Shown piece after piece: positions 17,798-25,689 of a DNA stretch of 64,000 nucleotides. Origin of the DNA: Iamia sp035575815 (GTDB lineage: Bacteria > Actinomycetota > Acidimicrobiia > Acidimicrobiales > Iamiaceae). The notes below the pieces were generated by a model. That model saw nothing but the letters and a program-made list of their open reading frames with translations, was not told the DNA's origin and did not search any database. Location of the stretch: positions 6,564-70,563 of the forward strand of contig NZ_DATLXO010000120.1 in assembly GCF_035575815.1 (NCBI RefSeq), read 5' to 3'. The translations under genes were made by a program, and so were the position numbers. Every line of letters starts with the position of its first letter. The first letter of the stretch is position 1.

Positions 17798-18187
17798 TCA
17801 GGTCGGGACGAAGACGCCGACGTCGGGGTGCAACGCGACGAACCCCCGGTCGAAGGTGGCGAGGGCCCCTCCCCGTCGTCGGGCCTGCGTCGTCGGGCCT
17901 GCGCCGCCAGGTACGTGTCGGTCACCTGCCGCTGGTCGAGCACGCCCCGCAGCACCGCCTGCAAGTCGGCCTCGTCGTCGGTCACAGCTCGTGGCGGTCG
18001 TCGGCGCACACGTCGTCGAGCACCCGCGCCGCCTCGACGGCGGTCAGGCCACCCCGGATCAGGATCCGGAGCAGGGCCCCTGGGTGATGGGTGTCGTGGC
18101 GAACGTGCCGGACATCGCCGCCAACCACCGCGCGGACGGCTCGTGGTGGACGTGGCTGTCGACGGGCAGTTCGACCGTCGTGCGCAT
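17798..18187 (-). pseudogene. Decayed VapBC locus: PIN toxin with several frameshifts
   Basis: From ATG 18187 the frame reads MRTTVELP, typical of an antitoxin start, then passes directly into PIN-toxin sequence VDSHVHHEPSARWLAAMSGT and FATTPITQG. A missing base near 18082 shifts the frame; the next segment ALLRILIRGGLTAVEAARVL continues in frame 2. Another shift after DDRHEL gives TDDEADLQAVLRGVLDQRQV and TDTYLAAQARRR. After a duplicated 14-bp stretch a third shift restores ATFDRGFVALHPDVGVFVPT and the stop at 17798. At least three indels make it inactive. The antitoxin-toxin junction suggests an additional deletion (inference). Confidence 0.8.
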
Positions 18188-18292
18188 GGCTCCAGCCTAC
18201 GCCTCGTCCCGTCACTGTCGATCGTGATGAGATGATGCGAGGCTCGCCCCCAACGGCACGCCGGTCCGGGCCCAGCGGCCAGACTCAGGGAT

Positions 18293-18871
18293 GTGCCTTC
18301 CACTCGGCTGCTGCTCGTGCGCCACGGCGAGACCGACTGGGCCAAGGGTCGCCGCCACACCGGGCGCACCGACATCGGGCTCAACGCCACCGGCGAGGCT
18401 CAGGCCCGAGACCTGCCCGGCCGCCTGCCGCTCGACGGCGTGGTCGCCATCTGGTGCAGCCCGCTGGCCCGGTCCCGGGACACCGCAGCGCGAGCGGGCC
18501 TGGCGGTCGACGTCATCGACCCGGACCTGATCGAGTGGGACTACGGCTTCGCCGAGGGCCGGACCACCGCCCAGATCCGCGACGAGCGCCCGGGCTGGAC
18601 CGTCTGGGACGACGAGATCACCGGCGGCGAGTCCCTGGAGCAGGTCGGGGCCCGGGCGGATTCGGTGATCGTCCGGGCCCGCTCCGTGGAGGGCACCGTG
18701 GCCCTCGTCGGCCACGCCCACCACCTCCGCGTGCTCGCCGCCCGCTGGCTGGGACTGGCGCCGGGCGGCGGTCGCCACCTGACGCTCGACCCGGCGGGCT
18801 GGGGCGCGCTCGGCTGGGAGCGCGAGACCCCGGTGATCGAGCGGTGGAACCCACCCGGCCCGCCGATCTGA
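18293..18871 (+). CDS. Histidine phosphatase family protein (phosphoglycerate mutase-like)
   Basis: 192 aa from GTG 18293. The catalytic LLLVRHGETDW (nucleophile His about residue 11) is at the N-terminus, IWCSPLARSRDTA carries the second Arg, the catalytic Glu is in IEWDYGFAEGR, and the second catalytic His is in ALVGHAHHLRV. It is shorter than glycolytic Gpm, so a phosphatase for a sugar phosphate or similar small substrate is more likely than a mutase. Complete. A strong inverted repeat lies 68 bp downstream. Confidence 0.9.
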   Translation: MPSTRLLLVRHGETDWAKGRRHTGRTDIGLNATGEAQARDLPGRLPLDGVVAIWCSPLARSRDTAARAGLAVDVIDPDLIEWDYGFAEGRTTAQIRDERPGWTVWDDEITGGESLEQVGARADSVIVRARSVEGTVALVGHAHHLRVLAARWLGLAPGGGRHLTLDPAGWGALGWERETPVIERWNPPGPPI

Positions 18872-18938
18872 TCCGAGCCGCCGTCCGCAGACCGTCCGCA
18901 GAACCGCCGTCCGCAGACCCGCCGCAGAACCGAAAGAC

Positions 18939-18977
18939 GGCCACCCTGGTGCGCCCGTGGGCCCCACCAGGGTGGCC
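18939..18977 (+). terminator. Perfect 13-bp inverted repeat, likely terminator
   Basis: GGCCACCCTGGTG (18939-18951) and CACCAGGGTGGCC (18965-18977) are perfectly complementary around a 13-nt loop. It lies downstream of the phosphatase gene. No T-tract follows, so it would be a non-canonical GC-rich terminator, as is common in actinobacteria. Confidence 0.6.
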
Positions 18978-19093
18978 AGAACCCCGAAGCCCCGGGGGTG
19001 ACCCAGACCCAGGACGTCGTCACACCGCGATGCGGTGCCCCGGATCGCCGCCTGCCCGCCACACGACCGACGAAGTCCTGCCAGGATCGGGCG

Positions 19094-20107
19094 ATGCCCC
19101 CCACCAGCCGCCAGGTCGTCCTCGCCACCCGCCCCTCGGGGATGGTCGACGAGGAGACCACCCGCCTCGAGACCGTCCCCCAGCCCGAGCCCGGACCGGG
19201 CGAGGCCCTCGTGCGCGTGCAGTACCTCTCCATCGACCCCACGATCCGCACCTGGATGGACGATGCCCCCGGCTACCTGCCCCCCATCGAGATCGACGCC
19301 GTGGTCCGCAGCGGTGGCATCGGCGAGGTCGTAGCCTCCAACAGCGACAGCTACGCCGTCGGCGACACCGTGTTCGGCATGCTCGGCTGGCAGGAGCACG
19401 CCGTGGTCGACGAGGGCGGCAACACCGCCCAGGTCATCCCCGACGGCGTTCCGCCCACCGAGGCGCTCAGCGTCTTCGGCGTCACCGGCATGACCGCCTA
19501 CTTCGGGCTCCTCGACGTGGGCCGGCTCCAGCCCGGCGACACGGTGGTCGTGTCGGGGGCGGCGGGTGCGACCGGATCGGTCGTCGGGCAGGTCGCCCGC
19601 ATCAAGGGCGCCGGCCGGGTGGTGGGCATCGCCGGCGGACCGGAGAAGTGCGCCTGGCTGATCGACGAGCTGGGCTTCGACGGGGCCATCGACTACAAGA
19701 ACGACGACCTCGGCGCCCGCCTCCGCGAGCTGTGCGGTGACGGCATCGACCTCTACTTCGACAACGTCGGCGGCGAGATCCTCGACACCTGCCTGGCCCA
19801 GCTGGCCATGCGCGCCCGGGTGGTGTGCTGCGGCGCCATCTCCGCCTACAACGCCCGGGGCGAGGCCCACGGACTCACCAACTACTTCAGCCTCATCACC
19901 AAGCGGGCCCGCATGGAGGGCTTCTTGATCCTCGACTACCTCGACCGGTTTCCCGAGGCCCAGATGGAGATGTTCGGTTGGGTCGCCGACGGTCAGGTCC
20001 GCCACGCCGAGCACGTCGTCGAGGGCCTCGAGAACGCCCCCGACGCGCTGAACCTGCTCTTCACCGGTGGCAACACCGGCAAGGTCGTCGTCGCCCTCGG
20101 CTCCTGA
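19094..20107 (+). CDS. NADP-dependent oxidoreductase, MDR family (CurA/YncB-like)
   Basis: 337 aa. Medium-chain dehydrogenase/reductase without the catalytic zinc: the N-terminal catalytic domain has YLSIDPTIRTWMDD, then VFGVTGMTAYFGLLDVG and the nucleotide-binding VVVSGAAGATGSVVGQ (about residues 150-165), DGAIDYKND, and IDLYFDNVGGEILD. These match the leukotriene B4 12-hydroxydehydrogenase/CurA branch that reduces alpha,beta-unsaturated carbonyls with NADPH. ATG 19094 fits the family start; an ATG at 18998 in the same frame adds 32 unlikely residues. Confidence 0.9.
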   Translation: MPPTSRQVVLATRPSGMVDEETTRLETVPQPEPGPGEALVRVQYLSIDPTIRTWMDDAPGYLPPIEIDAVVRSGGIGEVVASNSDSYAVGDTVFGMLGWQEHAVVDEGGNTAQVIPDGVPPTEALSVFGVTGMTAYFGLLDVGRLQPGDTVVVSGAAGATGSVVGQVARIKGAGRVVGIAGGPEKCAWLIDELGFDGAIDYKNDDLGARLRELCGDGIDLYFDNVGGEILDTCLAQLAMRARVVCCGAISAYNARGEAHGLTNYFSLITKRARMEGFLILDYLDRFPEAQMEMFGWVADGQVRHAEHVVEGLENAPDALNLLFTGGNTGKVVVALGS

Positions 20108-20120
20108 TGACGACCGCGAT

Positions 20121-20172
20121 CCGTTCTGGGCCACAGATCGGCCACCCGTGTCCGGTTGGCGGCTCAGAACGG
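20121..20172. terminator. Inverted repeat between convergent genes
   Basis: CCGTTCTG (20121-20128) pairs with CAGAACGG (20165-20172) across a 36-nt, itself GC-rich, loop. It lies between the convergent oxidoreductase and hisA stops, where a bidirectional terminator is expected. There is no T-tract, and the long loop lowers confidence. Confidence 0.4.
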
Positions 20173-20209
20173 GCACGGCTCGGCCCGGGCCTCACCTGCG
20201 ATGAAATGG

Positions 20210-20944
20210 TCAGGCGGTGCCGGCGGCGGCGAGGGCGGTGTCGATCGACAGCGCCCCATCGTAGAGGGCCCTGCCCACGATGGCGCCGGCGAGCACGCGG
20301 TTGCCGGCCTCGAGCGCAGCGAGGTCGCGCAGGTGCTCGGGGGTGCCCACGCCGCCGGAGGCGACCACGTCGGTCTCGACCTCGGTGAGCAGCCGCTCGT
20401 AGGTGTCGAGGTCGGGTCCGGTGCCCACGCCGTCGACGTTGATCTGGGTGACCACGTAGGCCGCGAACCCGGCGTCGTCCATCTCGGTGGCCACGTCGAG
20501 CAGCGTGCGGCCCGAGCCCTCGGCCCAGCCCCGCACCGCGACCTCGTCGCCCCGGACGTCGAGACCCAGCACGACCCGACCGGGGTGGCGGGCGGCGAGG
20601 GCCCGGGCCCAGGACGGGTCGTCGAGGGCCGCGGTGCCCACCACCACCCGGGCCACGCCGGCGCCGAGGAGCTCGTCGGCCGAGGCGTCGTCGCGCACGC
20701 CGCCCCCGGTCTGGATCGGGGTCGACACCGCGGCGACGACGGCGGCGATGACGGGCCGGTTCACCGGCTCGCCGGTACGGGCCGCGTCGAGATCGACCAC
20801 GTGGATCCACGGGGCGCCGGCGTCGGTGAAGACCCGGGCCTGGGAGACGGGGTCGTCGCCGTAGACGGTCTCACGGGCGAAGTCGCCCTGGGTGAGGCGG
20901 ACGCACTGCCCGCCGCGCAGGTCGATGGCCGGGTACAGGTCCAT
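20210..20944 (-). CDS. hisA: ProFAR isomerase (HisA; possibly PriA-like)
   Basis: 244 aa TIM barrel. It isomerises ProFAR to PRFAR. Motifs: LYPAIDLRGGQCVRL (catalytic Asp), VYGDDPV, HVVDLDAARTG, IQTGGGVRDD (phosphate), VTQINVDGVGTGPD (second catalytic Asp), and VVASGGVGTPEHL. In many actinobacteria this protein (PriA) also does the TrpF reaction; here a separate trpF is present, so HisA alone is expected. The ATG shares one base with the hisH stop (TGATG). Confidence 0.96.
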   Translation of the reverse strand: MDLYPAIDLRGGQCVRLTQGDFARETVYGDDPVSQARVFTDAGAPWIHVVDLDAARTGEPVNRPVIAAVVAAVSTPIQTGGGVRDDASADELLGAGVARVVVGTAALDDPSWARALAARHPGRVVLGLDVRGDEVAVRGWAEGSGRTLLDVATEMDDAGFAAYVVTQINVDGVGTGPDLDTYERLLTEVETDVVASGGVGTPEHLRDLAALEAGNRVLAGAIVGRALYDGALSIDTALAAAGTA

Positions 20945-21621
20945 CAGCGCGTCTCGCCCGGCCCGGACGCGACCGCCGGCGTCGACCGGCACTCGGCCAC
21001 GTAGCCGGCGAGCAGCGCCAAACCGCTGGCCGAAGACTTCTCGGGGTGGAACTGGGTGGCCCAGCACCGGCCCCGGTCGACCATGGCCACGACCGGGCCG
21101 CCGTAGTCGCACGTCGCGGCGACCAGCTCGGCGGGCGCCTCCACCGCGTAGGAGTGGACGAAGTAGACCCACGCGGGGTCGGCCAGCCCCGCGGTCGGCT
21201 CGGGGCGGCGGGCCCAGTCGAGCACGTTCCACTGCATCTGCGGGTGCTTGACCCCCTGCGGCAGGCGCCGGACCCACCCCGGCAGGGCCCCGAGCCCGGC
21301 GACGCCAGGGGTCTCGTCGGAGCCCTCGAAGAGCATCTGCATGCCGACGCACACCCCGAGGAACGGCGGCCCGCCGGCCACCGCATCGACCACCCCGGCG
21401 GCGGCCACCTCTGTCAGCCCGGCGGCGGCCAGGGCCTCCATGCACCGTCCGAACGCCCCCACGCCCGGCAGCACCAGGCCGTCGGCGTCGGCGATCAGCC
21501 CGTGGTCCGCGGTGAGGCGCGCGTCGGCGCCCACCTTCTCGAGAGCCTTCTGGGCCGAGCGCAGGTTCCCGATGCCGTAGTCGAGGACTGCGATGAGCGG
21601 GCGCGCACCGTCGACCACCAC
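20944..21621 (-). CDS. hisH: Imidazole glycerol phosphate synthase, glutaminase subunit
   Basis: 225 aa. Class I glutamine amidotransferase supplying ammonia to HisF. It shows AVLDYGIGNLRSA, the nucleophile Cys in PFLGVCVGMQMLFEGS (about residue 91), YFVHSYAV, and the His-x-Glu of CWATQFHPEKSSASG. GTG 21621 overlaps the hisB stop by one base. Its partner hisF is 4 kb away, beyond the inserted plus-strand genes. Confidence 0.96.
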   Translation of the reverse strand: MVVDGARPLIAVLDYGIGNLRSAQKALEKVGADARLTADHGLIADADGLVLPGVGAFGRCMEALAAAGLTEVAAAGVVDAVAGGPPFLGVCVGMQMLFEGSDETPGVAGLGALPGWVRRLPQGVKHPQMQWNVLDWARRPEPTAGLADPAWVYFVHSYAVEAPAELVAATCDYGGPVVAMVDRGRCWATQFHPEKSSASGLALLAGYVAECRSTPAVASGPGETR

Positions 21622-22229
21622 TAGAGGGTGCCCTTGGTCGACGGCACCCCACGGCCCTCCACCCGCACCGCGTCGCGCAGGCAGCGCGACACACCCTTGA
21701 ACATCGCCTCCAGCACGTGGTGGGTGTTGCGGCCCGACCGCTTGGTGACGTGCAGGGTGATGCCCGCCGAGGTGGCGAACGACTGCCAGAAGTGCTCGGC
21801 CATCTCCGGGTTGAACGGCGGGTCACCGAGCGGGAGGACCTCACCGAAGGCCACGTCGAAGACCACGAAGGGCCGACCCGACAGGTCGAGGGCCACCTCG
21901 ACGAGGGCCTCGTCGAGGGGGTACAGGCCCGACGCGAAGCGCCGCACGCCCTCCTTGTCCCCCAGGGCTTCCCGGAACGTCTCACCGAGGAGGATGCCGA
22001 CGTCCTCGACGGTGTGGTGGCCGTCGACGTGCAGGTCTCCGGTGGCGTCGAGGGCCAGGTCGAAGCCGGCGTGACGGCCGATCTGGTCGAGCATGTGGTC
22101 GAAGAACGGCAGTCCCGTCGATGCCGACACCTCGCCCCGGGGGCCGTCGACGTCGAGCGTGATCGAGATCGCCGTCTCCTTGGTCGTGCGCTGGCGGCTG
22201 GCGGCGCGGGGGCCGAGGGCGGCGGTCAT
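21621..22229 (-). CDS. hisB: Imidazoleglycerol-phosphate dehydratase
   Basis: 202 aa, monofunctional (no phosphatase domain). It dehydrates IGP. Metal-binding motifs: LPFFDHMLDQIGRHAGFDL, LHVDGHHTVEDVGI (HHxxE), AEHFWQSFATSAGITLHV, and the second HHxxE-like RNTHHVLEAMFKG. The N-terminus has RTTKETAISITLDVDG, the usual start. The ATG overlaps hisC by 4 bp (ATGA). Forms a Mn-dependent 24-mer in known enzymes. Confidence 0.97.
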   Translation of the reverse strand: MTAALGPRAASRQRTTKETAISITLDVDGPRGEVSASTGLPFFDHMLDQIGRHAGFDLALDATGDLHVDGHHTVEDVGILLGETFREALGDKEGVRRFASGLYPLDEALVEVALDLSGRPFVVFDVAFGEVLPLGDPPFNPEMAEHFWQSFATSAGITLHVTKRSGRNTHHVLEAMFKGVSRCLRDAVRVEGRGVPSTKGTL

Positions 22230-23350
22230 CGGAGGATCTCCCGGAGGGCGGCGAGGAAGCGGTCGTCCTCGTCGGTGGTGCCGACGGTGACGCGGAGGCA
22301 CCCGTCGAGGCGGGGCCACGACGAGCAGTCGCGGACCAGGACCGAGTGGTCGAGCAGGGCCCGCCAGACCTCGGCGCCGGCCCGCGACGTGGGGCGGAAG
22401 AGGATGAAGTTGGCTCCCGACGGCCAGACCTCGCACGGCAGGTCGCGGAGCGCGGCCTCGAGTCGCCCGCGCTCCTCGACCAGGTGGGCGACGCGGGACT
22501 CCATGGCGGCGACGTGGTCGAGGGCCAGGATACCGGCGACCTGCTTCAGGGCGTCGAGGTGGTACGGGAGCACGACCTTCTGGAGCTCGTCGACGACCCA
22601 CGAGGGGCCGACGAGGTAGCCGAGGCGCGCTGCGGCCATCGACCAGGTCTTCGAGAAGGTGCGGGTCACGACGAGGGGGGTGTCGTCGTCGACGAGCTCG
22701 AGGGCGGACCAGGGTGCGAACTGGCCGTAGGCCTCGTCCACCACCAGCAACCCGGGCACGAGGGCCAACACCTCTCTCACGGTCTCGGGCGTCTCGACCA
22801 GGCCCGTGGGGTTGTTGGGCGAGCACAGGTAGGTGAGGGCGGGCGCGGCCTCGGCCACGACCCGGCGCACCTCGGTCACGTCGAGGGCGAAGTCATCGGC
22901 GCGTGCCCCCTCGGCGACCGTCGCCCCGGTGAGGCGTGCGATGTGGGAGTGCAGGGCGTAGGTGGGCTCGAACACCGCGACCGACCGGCCCGCCCCGCCG
23001 TAGGTGAGCGACAGGGTCTGGAGCACCTCGTTGGACCCGTTGGCCACGAAGACCTGGCCCGCATCCACGCCGTGGGCGGCGGCGATCTTGGAGCGGAGGC
23101 GAAGCGCGGCGCGGTCGGGGTAGCGGTGCCAACCGACCTTCGTGACCGCGTCGGCGACGGCGTCGAGGAACTCCGGCGGCGGGGGGAAGGGAGACTCGTT
23201 GACGTTGAGGCGCACGTCGACGTCGACCTGGGGCGAGTGGTAGCCGGCCATGAGGGCCACGTCGGTCCGGGGGCCGAGGCGCGGGCGGACCGGCGCGCCG
23301 GCGACCCCACCCTCCGGTCTGGACGCGTCGGCTCCGCCGACACTGCTCAT
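22226..23350 (-). CDS. hisC: Histidinol-phosphate aminotransferase
   Basis: 374 aa. PLP class I/II aminotransferase. It shows LNVNESPFPPPP, the PLP-phosphate loop ANGSNEVLQTL, TYLCSPNNPTG (Asn), LLVVDEAYGQF (Asp and Tyr), and the PLP Lys in VTRTFSKTWSMAAARLGY. The final Arg motif is LRVTVGTTDEDD. The N-terminal ~25 residues (DASRPEGGVAGAP) are low complexity. ATGA overlaps on both sides (hisD and hisB) show a tightly coupled operon. Confidence 0.96.
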   Translation of the reverse strand: MSSVGGADASRPEGGVAGAPVRPRLGPRTDVALMAGYHSPQVDVDVRLNVNESPFPPPPEFLDAVADAVTKVGWHRYPDRAALRLRSKIAAAHGVDAGQVFVANGSNEVLQTLSLTYGGAGRSVAVFEPTYALHSHIARLTGATVAEGARADDFALDVTEVRRVVAEAAPALTYLCSPNNPTGLVETPETVREVLALVPGLLVVDEAYGQFAPWSALELVDDDTPLVVTRTFSKTWSMAAARLGYLVGPSWVVDELQKVVLPYHLDALKQVAGILALDHVAAMESRVAHLVEERGRLEAALRDLPCEVWPSGANFILFRPTSRAGAEVWRALLDHSVLVRDCSSWPRLDGCLRVTVGTTDEDDRFLAALREILR

Positions 23351-24651
23351 CGGGGTGCCGCCAGGCGACGACGGACCGACTCGGCGTGGGCCGGCAGCCC
23401 CTCGGCCTCGGCCAGCACGGCCACGTGAGGGCCGACGAGGGCCAGCGCGTCGCGATCCATGGTGACGACGTGGATGTCCTTGGTGAAGTCGGCGACGGTG
23501 AGCGCCGAGCCGAACCGGGCCGAACCGGCGGTGGGCAGGACGTGGCTGGGGCCGGCGAGGTAGTCGCCGACCGAGGCCGGCGCCCACGGACCGACGAACA
23601 CGGCGCCGGCGTGGCGGATGAGGCCCACGATCTCGGTGGCGGCCTCCTCGGCGCAGATCACCTCGAGGTGCTCGGGCGCGACCCGGTTGGCCACCGCCGC
23701 GGCCTGGGCCGGTCCGTCGACCAGGGCGAGGCGCCCGCCCGCGGCGAAGGTGGCCTCGATGTCCTGGCGCCGGGGCGATGCCGCGACCTGGGCCCCGATG
23801 GCGGCATCGACCGCGTCGGCCACGGCCTGGTCCCAGGTGACGAACCAGGCGCGACCGCCGGGGCCGTGCTCGGCCTGGAGGATGACGTCGATCGCGGCGA
23901 GGTCGGGGGCGACCGAGTCATCGGCGATGACGACGACCTCCGACGGCCCGGCGAAGGCCGATGGGACCCCGACGCGCCCCTCTCCTGCGACCTGGCGCTT
24001 GGCCTCGGCCACATAGACGTTGCCCGGCCCCACGATGACGTCGACGGCCCGGATGGTCTCGGTGCCGTAGGCCAGGGCCGCCACGGCCTGGGCGCCACCG
24101 ACCCGGTGCACCTCGGTTATGCCGGCGACGGCGGCTGCGGCCAGGGTGAGCGCCGGCACCTCGCCGTCGGGCCCCGGCGGCACGCACAGGGCGACCTCGG
24201 GCACGCCGGCGACCAGGGCCGGCACGGCGGTCATCAGCACCGTCGAGGGGTACAGGGCCCGACCACCGGGCACGTAGCACCCGGCCCGGTCGACGGCCTG
24301 GGCCCGGCCGGTGATCAGGATGCCATCGCGGGAGTAGGTCGACGGCGGTCGCAGCTGGTGGCGGTGGAAGTCCTCGATCCCCGCGGCCGCCACCTCGAGC
24401 GCGGCCCGCACCTCGGGGCGCACCGAGTCGCGCGCCGCAACGATGGCCTCGGGCGGCACGCGGGTGTCGGCCACGTCGACGCCGTCGAAGCGCATCGTCA
24501 GGGCGCGGATCGCGGCGTCGCCACCGGTGCGCACGGCCTCGAGCACCTCGCGCACCGCAGCGCGGGGGCCCTCGTCGTCGGTGGCCACCGGCGGGAGGAG
24601 GTCGGCGAGCGCGTCGTCGGAGGTGCCGCGCAGGTCGAGTCGGGTGAGCAC
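23347..24651 (-). CDS. hisD: Histidinol dehydrogenase
   Basis: 434 aa. It oxidises histidinol to histidine with two NAD+. Characteristic segments: AVDRAGCYVPGGRALYPSTVLM, VIVGPGNVYVAEAKRQVAG, VPSAFAGPSEVVVIAD, LQAEHGPGGRAW (Zn-binding Gln and His), and the C-terminal PTAGSARFGSAL. It is the first gene of hisDCBHA; the ATG at 24651 gives MLTRLDLRGTSDD. A divergent small gene begins 118 bp upstream, so the operon promoter probably lies in that gap. Confidence 0.97.
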   Translation of the reverse strand: MLTRLDLRGTSDDALADLLPPVATDDEGPRAAVREVLEAVRTGGDAAIRALTMRFDGVDVADTRVPPEAIVAARDSVRPEVRAALEVAAAGIEDFHRHQLRPPSTYSRDGILITGRAQAVDRAGCYVPGGRALYPSTVLMTAVPALVAGVPEVALCVPPGPDGEVPALTLAAAAVAGITEVHRVGGAQAVAALAYGTETIRAVDVIVGPGNVYVAEAKRQVAGEGRVGVPSAFAGPSEVVVIADDSVAPDLAAIDVILQAEHGPGGRAWFVTWDQAVADAVDAAIGAQVAASPRRQDIEATFAAGGRLALVDGPAQAAAVANRVAPEHLEVICAEEAATEIVGLIRHAGAVFVGPWAPASVGDYLAGPSHVLPTAGSARFGSALTVADFTKDIHVVTMDRDALALVGPHVAVLAEAEGLPAHAESVRRRLAAPR

Positions 24652-24769
24652 GGCAGCACGCTACCGAAGCGCAGCCACCGGGCCGCCATGGGATCGCCGG
24701 CCTGCGGGGCGCCCTCGACCCGTTGTCCGCCGGGGTCGCGTCACCCGGCGCGAGGACCACACTGGGGCG

Positions 24770-24976
24770 ATGGCCGATGCCGAGCTCCCCACCGCCGCGA
24801 CCCTCAGCTCCCTGTCGTCCCAGGTCAACGACATGTTGGTCCGGGTCGGTGCCGACGCCGAAGCCAGCGACCGTTCCCCGACCGAGGGCGTGGCTGCGGC
24901 CCTCTACGACGCGGAGCGGGCCCTGCGCTCGGTGCGGCGGGCCCTGGAGCGGGCCGAACGAGCCCTGGGCGCCTGA
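24770..24976 (+). CDS. Small conserved helical protein, unknown function
   Basis: 68 aa, Ala/Arg/Glu-rich and all helical, without Cys or a membrane segment. The C-terminal half (LYDAERALRSVRRALERAER) is amphipathic and likely coiled coil. It is divergent from hisD and followed by a strong hairpin at 25055, consistent with a short monocistronic transcript. I do not recognise a named family. The ATG at 24770 is the first plausible start; in-frame sequence before it has no start with a sensible context. Confidence 0.6.
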   Translation: MADAELPTAATLSSLSSQVNDMLVRVGADAEASDRSPTEGVAAALYDAERALRSVRRALERAERALGA

Positions 24977-25054
24977 CGGCCGGCGGGAGCATCACCCGAC
25001 CAACCTGTTACCCGCACCCGACGGACCTGTTACCCGATGGGCGGGTGAAAAAGG

Positions 25055-25085
25055 CGACGGGGGCGCCAGAAAGGCGCCCCCGTCG
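25055..25085. terminator. Perfect 13-bp stem, 5-nt loop
   Basis: CGACGGGGGCGCC (25055-25067) and GGCGCCCCCGTCG (25073-25085) flank the loop AGAAA. On the minus strand the stem is followed by GCCTTTTTC, a T-tract; on the plus strand no T-run follows. It terminates the small plus-strand gene ending at 24976, or blocks minus-strand read-through into the his operon region. Confidence 0.75.
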
Positions 25086-25150
25086 GGCGACGCCGGGCGG
25101 CGGATCCCAGCGTCGCGGTGAACCAGGTGGCGGGAACCTGGTCGGGAGTC

Positions 25151-25232
25151 ATTGTAAGCGCACAGGAATCACCGTCCAGCGAAACGGCAAGCGAAACCTC
25201 GAATTTCTTTGACAGCCGATGCCGGACGGTGA
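25151..25232 (+). ncRNA. Candidate structured 5' leader upstream of the surface-polysaccharide genes
   Basis: TCACCGTCC (25169-25177) pairs perfectly with GGACGGTGA (25224-25232), enclosing a 46-nt interior with AGCGAAACGG and AAGCGAAACC, two GCGAAA segments. The left part GCGCACAGG...GCGAAAC recalls pieces of a c-di-GMP (GEMM) aptamer, but the canonical GGACGCAAAGCC and tetraloop receptor are not clearly present. A regulatory RNA is an inference; the region is over 200 nt upstream of the next start codon. Confidence 0.3.
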
Positions 25233-25287
25233 GCACACCGGAACGCGCCGGCGGCCCAGCTCGCTCCGTGCCGCTCGAAGACCGTCC

Positions 25288-25302
25288 GTCACGTAACGTG
25301 AC
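25288..25302. promoter_or_regulatory. 15-bp palindrome, possible operator
   Basis: GTCACGT-A-ACGTGAC: seven-base arms, perfectly complementary around one central base, 140 bp upstream of the small LARTG protein. The symmetry suggests a dimeric regulator site. No matching regulator can be named from this window. Confidence 0.4.
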
Positions 25303-25441
25303 CAAGAACACAGCACGAATTGTAGTGTGGTGCCTTGCATGCTCACTTAACGCGTTGGATACTCCACCGGGGGCAGCTGACAACACCCTCCGACGCCGGT
25401 GTGGGGACCCTCCCCGACGGGACGAAACGAGAGGTTCTGAC

Positions 25442-25678
25442 ATGACTGTGCAGGCAACAGGAGCAGGTGCGACGGTGGCGTCGGTGGTGGTGGGTGCGGG
25501 AGCCGCGAGCTCTGGCGGGTCGGGCGTGCGCGCCGGCGTGGGTGACCAGCTGGCGCGCACCGGTGCCAGTGACCTCTCGGTCCTCGTGGCCGTCGCGTTG
25601 GTCATGATCCTCGCCGGCGTGCTGGTTCTGGGTCTGGCCCAACGCCATCGCCGCGGCGTTCTCGACACCGGCGCCTGA
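25442..25678 (+). CDS. Small surface protein with LPxTG-like sorting signal
   Basis: 78 aa. A short Ala/Gly/Val-rich N-terminal part is followed by LARTG (about residues 41-45), a hydrophobic segment SVLVAVALVMILAGVLVLGL and a basic tail RHRRG. That order (LxxTG, membrane span, Arg tail) is the sortase sorting signal, so covalent attachment or simple membrane anchoring is possible; no sortase gene is in the window and no signal peptide is obvious. ATG 25442 has GAGAGG 8 bases upstream. It ends 11 bp before the glycosyltransferase, so the two are probably co-transcribed. Confidence 0.7.
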   Translation: MTVQATGAGATVASVVVGAGAASSGGSGVRAGVGDQLARTGASDLSVLVAVALVMILAGVLVLGLAQRHRRGVLDTGA

Positions 25679-25689
25679 GACCGGTCGGC

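Larger units (their letters stand above)
24977..25441. other. 465-bp intergenic region with structured elements
   Basis: No gene is supported here. The stretch from about 25130 to 25380 is visibly richer in A/T than its surroundings (AATTTCTTTGAC, CACGAATTGTAG). It contains a terminator-like hairpin, a long-range pairing that may form an RNA leader, a TTGACA hexamer at 25209-25214 without a clear partner -10, and a short palindrome, each listed separately. It leads into the small LARTG protein and the glycosyltransferase. Confidence 0.7.

Noticed and set aside
25118..25441. In-frame upstream extension of the LARTG protein
   Set aside because: The extra residues have no similarity or composition typical of this genome, the region is A/T-richer, and a good ribosome site precedes ATG 25442.
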